NCBI GenBank assembly: GCA_003506995.1
Contig: DNXB01000497.1
Coordinates: forward strand, 1 to 6,688
Source: Verrucomicrobiales bacterium
Lineage (GTDB): Bacteria; Verrucomicrobiota; Verrucomicrobiia; Verrucomicrobiales; Verrucomicrobiaceae
Direction of reading: 5' to 3'
Length of the DNA: 6,688 nucleotides
Position numbers and translations under genes: made by a program. Below are positions 5,021 through 6,688 of this stretch, in pieces. The notes under the pieces were generated by a model that saw only the letters and a list, made by a program, of their open reading frames with translations, had not been told where the DNA came from and did no database searches. The stretch's first letter is position 1; the number at the start of each line of letters is the position of its first letter.

Positions 5021-5884
5021 ATGAAACTTCTCCTGCCCCTCGCCACCCTCGCACTTGCCGGTGGTCTTTTTTTCCTCCAGGCCGCCGACAACGCCGTCAA
5101 ACCGCTGCGCGTCCTGATCGTCGCCGGTGGCTGCTGCCATGAGTATGACAAGCAGACCATGGCGCTGAAGGAAGGCATCGAGTCCCGCCTCAACGCCATC
5201 GTCGATGTCGCCTACAACCCGGACAAGACCACCAAGGCCACCTTTGAAATCTACAAAGCCAAGGACTGGTCCAAGGACTTCGACCTCATCGTCCATGACG
5301 AATGCAGCGCCGATGTGACCGATCCGGCTTATGTGAACGCCATTCTCGACGCCCACAAGGCCGGCAAGCCCGCCGTAAACCTTCACTGCGCCATGCACAG
5401 CTACCGCTGGGGCAATTTCCGCGAGGCCGTGACGCCGGGCGCCGACAACGCCGGCTGGTATGAGTTCATCGGCCTGCAATCCACCGGCCACGGCCCGAAA
5501 GAACCCATCGCCATCTCCTTTACCGACAAGGCACACCCGATCACGCAGGGACTCGAAGACTGGACCACCATCAACGAGGAGCTGTACAACAACATCCAGA
5601 TCCTCACCGGCAAGCCGCTCGCCTCCGGCGTGCAAATCGTCCCGCCGAAGGCCAAGAAAGGCGAAACACTGCCTCCCGACGCCAAAGCGGCCGAAGTCAC
5701 GGCTGTCGTCGCCTGGACCAATGAGTACGGCCCGAACAAGACCCGCGTCTTCAGCACCACGCTCGGCCACAACACCGAAACCGTCGCCGACGCCCGCTAC
5801 CTGAGCCTCATCACCCGCGGGATCCTCTGGGCCACCGGCCACATCAACGAAAACGGCCAGCCGGAACAAGGTTACGGCAAGTAA
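5021..5884 (+). CDS. Secreted ThuA-domain protein
   Basis: This 287-residue exported protein consists of a signal peptide (1 to about 21, ending near FFLQAA) followed by one ThuA-like domain with the flavodoxin/class I glutamine-amidotransferase-like fold. Family features seen are VLIVAGGCCHEYD (31-43), FDLIVHDECSAD (87-98), NLHCAMHSYRWG (120-131), STGHGPK (154-160), HPITQGLEDW (172-181), EELYNN (186-191), VAWTNEYG (230-237) and TTLGHN (246-251). ThuA was named from trehalose/sucrose utilisation in rhizobia, but secreted members in Verrucomicrobia and Planctomycetes have no settled function; a role in carbohydrate handling is only a guess. The frame runs open from 4565, antisense to aroE, but the ATG at 5021 gives the signal peptide and follows a C-rich leader. 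The next gene starts 41-68 bases after the stop with no terminator between, which suggests co-transcription. Confidence 0.9.
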   Translation: MKLLLPLATLALAGGLFFLQAADNAVKPLRVLIVAGGCCHEYDKQTMALKEGIESRLNAIVDVAYNPDKTTKATFEIYKAKDWSKDFDLIVHDECSADVTDPAYVNAILDAHKAGKPAVNLHCAMHSYRWGNFREAVTPGADNAGWYEFIGLQSTGHGPKEPIAISFTDKAHPITQGLEDWTTINEELYNNIQILTGKPLASGVQIVPPKAKKGETLPPDAKAAEVTAVVAWTNEYGPNKTRVFSTTLGHNTETVADARYLSLITRGILWATGHINENGQPEQGYGK

Positions 5885-5952
5885 GCCGTATAGCTCTTGC
5901 AGTGTTCTAAAAAAACTCAGGCCACATGCGTCCCATGTGGCTCATTCTTCTT

Positions 5953-6688
5953 ATGCGCCCAGTCCTCTTCCTCCTCTGCCTCGCACTCCCTCTCCATGCC
6001 GACGAACTTCCCGGCCACTCCGCGCATGGCGAGGCCTTCAACGAAGGCCCGCGTCAAGCAGCGGTGCTCATCCCTGGCTGTGGCGATGCGGTGAAATTTC
6101 CCATCAGCACGAAGAAGCCGGAGGCGCAGCAGTTCTTCACGCAGGGCGTCGGCCAGCTTCACGGTTTTTGGTATTACGAGGCCGAGCGCAGCTTCCGCCA
6201 GGTCGCCGCTCTCGATCCTGACTGCGCCATGGCCTACTGGGGCATGGCGATGTCGAACGTGAACACCGAGAAGCGCGCCAAGGCATTCACTGAAAAGGCC
6301 GTGAAGCTCAAGGACAAGGCCAGCGCCCGTGAAAAACAGTGGATCGGCATGCTGGAGACGCTCTACAAAGACGACAAGCGCGACAAAAAGCAGCGCAGCC
6401 TCGACTGCATCCGCGACCTCGAAAACCTCGTGCAGAATGATCCCAAGGACATCGAGGCCAAGGCCTTCCTCGTCTGGCGCATCTGGTTCTCACGCACCGA
6501 GGCTCCCATCTCCAGCAACCAGGCTGTCGATGCCTTGCTCGATCAAATTTTCGCCGCCTCGCCGAATCATCCCGCGCATCACTACCGCATCCACCTGTGG
6601 GATCAGAGCAAACCCATCCGCGCCCTCGCCTCAGGCGCGCAGTGCGGCCAGGCCGCGCCCGGCATCGCCCACATGTGGCACATGCCCG
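5953..6688 (+). CDS. Secreted TPR-repeat protein, 3' end beyond the window
   Basis: The frame is open to the right edge, giving 245 residues without a stop. Residues 1-16 form a signal peptide (R2, core VLFLLCLALPL, cleavage after HA). Residues about 62-101 form a TPR-like pair of helices (GVGQLHGFWYYEAERSFRQV, then ALDPDCAMAYWGMAM), and about 106-200 are further amphipathic helices. AHHYRIHLWD and PGIAHMWHMP near the edge resemble a group of large secreted TPR proteins I associate with Verrucomicrobia and Planctomycetes, where such repeats mediate protein binding; that resemblance is from memory. Three in-frame ATGs exist at 5926, 5935 and 5953. The last is chosen because the earlier ones would place an Arg-Pro inside the hydrophobic core of the signal peptide. 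No Shine-Dalgarno sequence is visible. The gene probably forms an operon with the ThuA-domain gene just upstream. The domains beyond the edge are unknown. Confidence 0.8.
   Translation, partial: MRPVLFLLCLALPLHADELPGHSAHGEAFNEGPRQAAVLIPGCGDAVKFPISTKKPEAQQFFTQGVGQLHGFWYYEAERSFRQVAALDPDCAMAYWGMAMSNVNTEKRAKAFTEKAVKLKDKASAREKQWIGMLETLYKDDKRDKKQRSLDCIRDLENLVQNDPKDIEAKAFLVWRIWFSRTEAPISSNQAVDALLDQIFAASPNHPAHHYRIHLWDQSKPIRALASGAQCGQAAPGIAHMWHMP

Noticed and set aside
4937..5869. A 310-codon minus-strand frame opposite the ThuA-domain gene
   Set aside because: Its Gly/Val/Asp-rich product matches nothing recognisable and mirrors the coding strand, which carries a clear ThuA domain.

Overview
The window is GC-rich chromosomal DNA, most likely from a member of the Verrucomicrobia or a related PVC-group bacterium. 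That call is an inference. It rests on the mix of families (a secreted ThuA-fold protein beside a secreted TPR protein, and an AroE with an N-terminal extension), on start codons that lack Shine-Dalgarno sequences, and on several small exported proteins without a familiar name. I see no rRNA, tRNA, CRISPR array, transposase or integrase, and no sign of a mobile island.

Layout, left to right. Positions 1-186 are non-coding and hold an imperfect inverted repeat. A secreted cupredoxin-like protein with a Lys-rich helical N-terminal part (187-675, +) converges on a SRPBCC/cyclase-type lipid- or ligand-binding protein (809-1309, -), and a 13-bp hairpin between them (701-731) probably terminates both. 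A 220-bp divergent spacer follows. It leads to a zinc-dependent, probably NADP(H)-using alcohol dehydrogenase of the YahK/cinnamyl-alcohol-dehydrogenase type (1530-2591, +), a pentapeptide-repeat protein (2673-3179, +) and a small Cys-rich lipoprotein (3303-3677, +). Converging on these is a two-gene unit on the minus strand: aroE (4905-3997), whose stop codon overlaps the GTG start of a small membrane protein with a zinc ribbon (4000-3701). Divergent from aroE is a secreted ThuA-domain protein (5021-5884, +), followed closely by a secreted TPR protein that runs off the right edge (5953-6688, +).

How they may work together. Only shikimate dehydrogenase (aromatic amino acid biosynthesis) has a firmly assignable pathway. 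The alcohol dehydrogenase, SRPBCC protein and cupredoxin would suit general redox or stress housekeeping, but nothing in the sequence ties them into one pathway. The ThuA and TPR genes are probably co-transcribed and both products are exported. No clear new multi-gene system is visible. The points most worth a second look are the cupredoxin fused to an 11-residue-periodic helix, an Asp replacing the first structural-zinc Cys in the dehydrogenase, the Cys-cluster lipoprotein, the aroE/zinc-ribbon overlap, and the C-rich, SD-less leaders shared by most genes.
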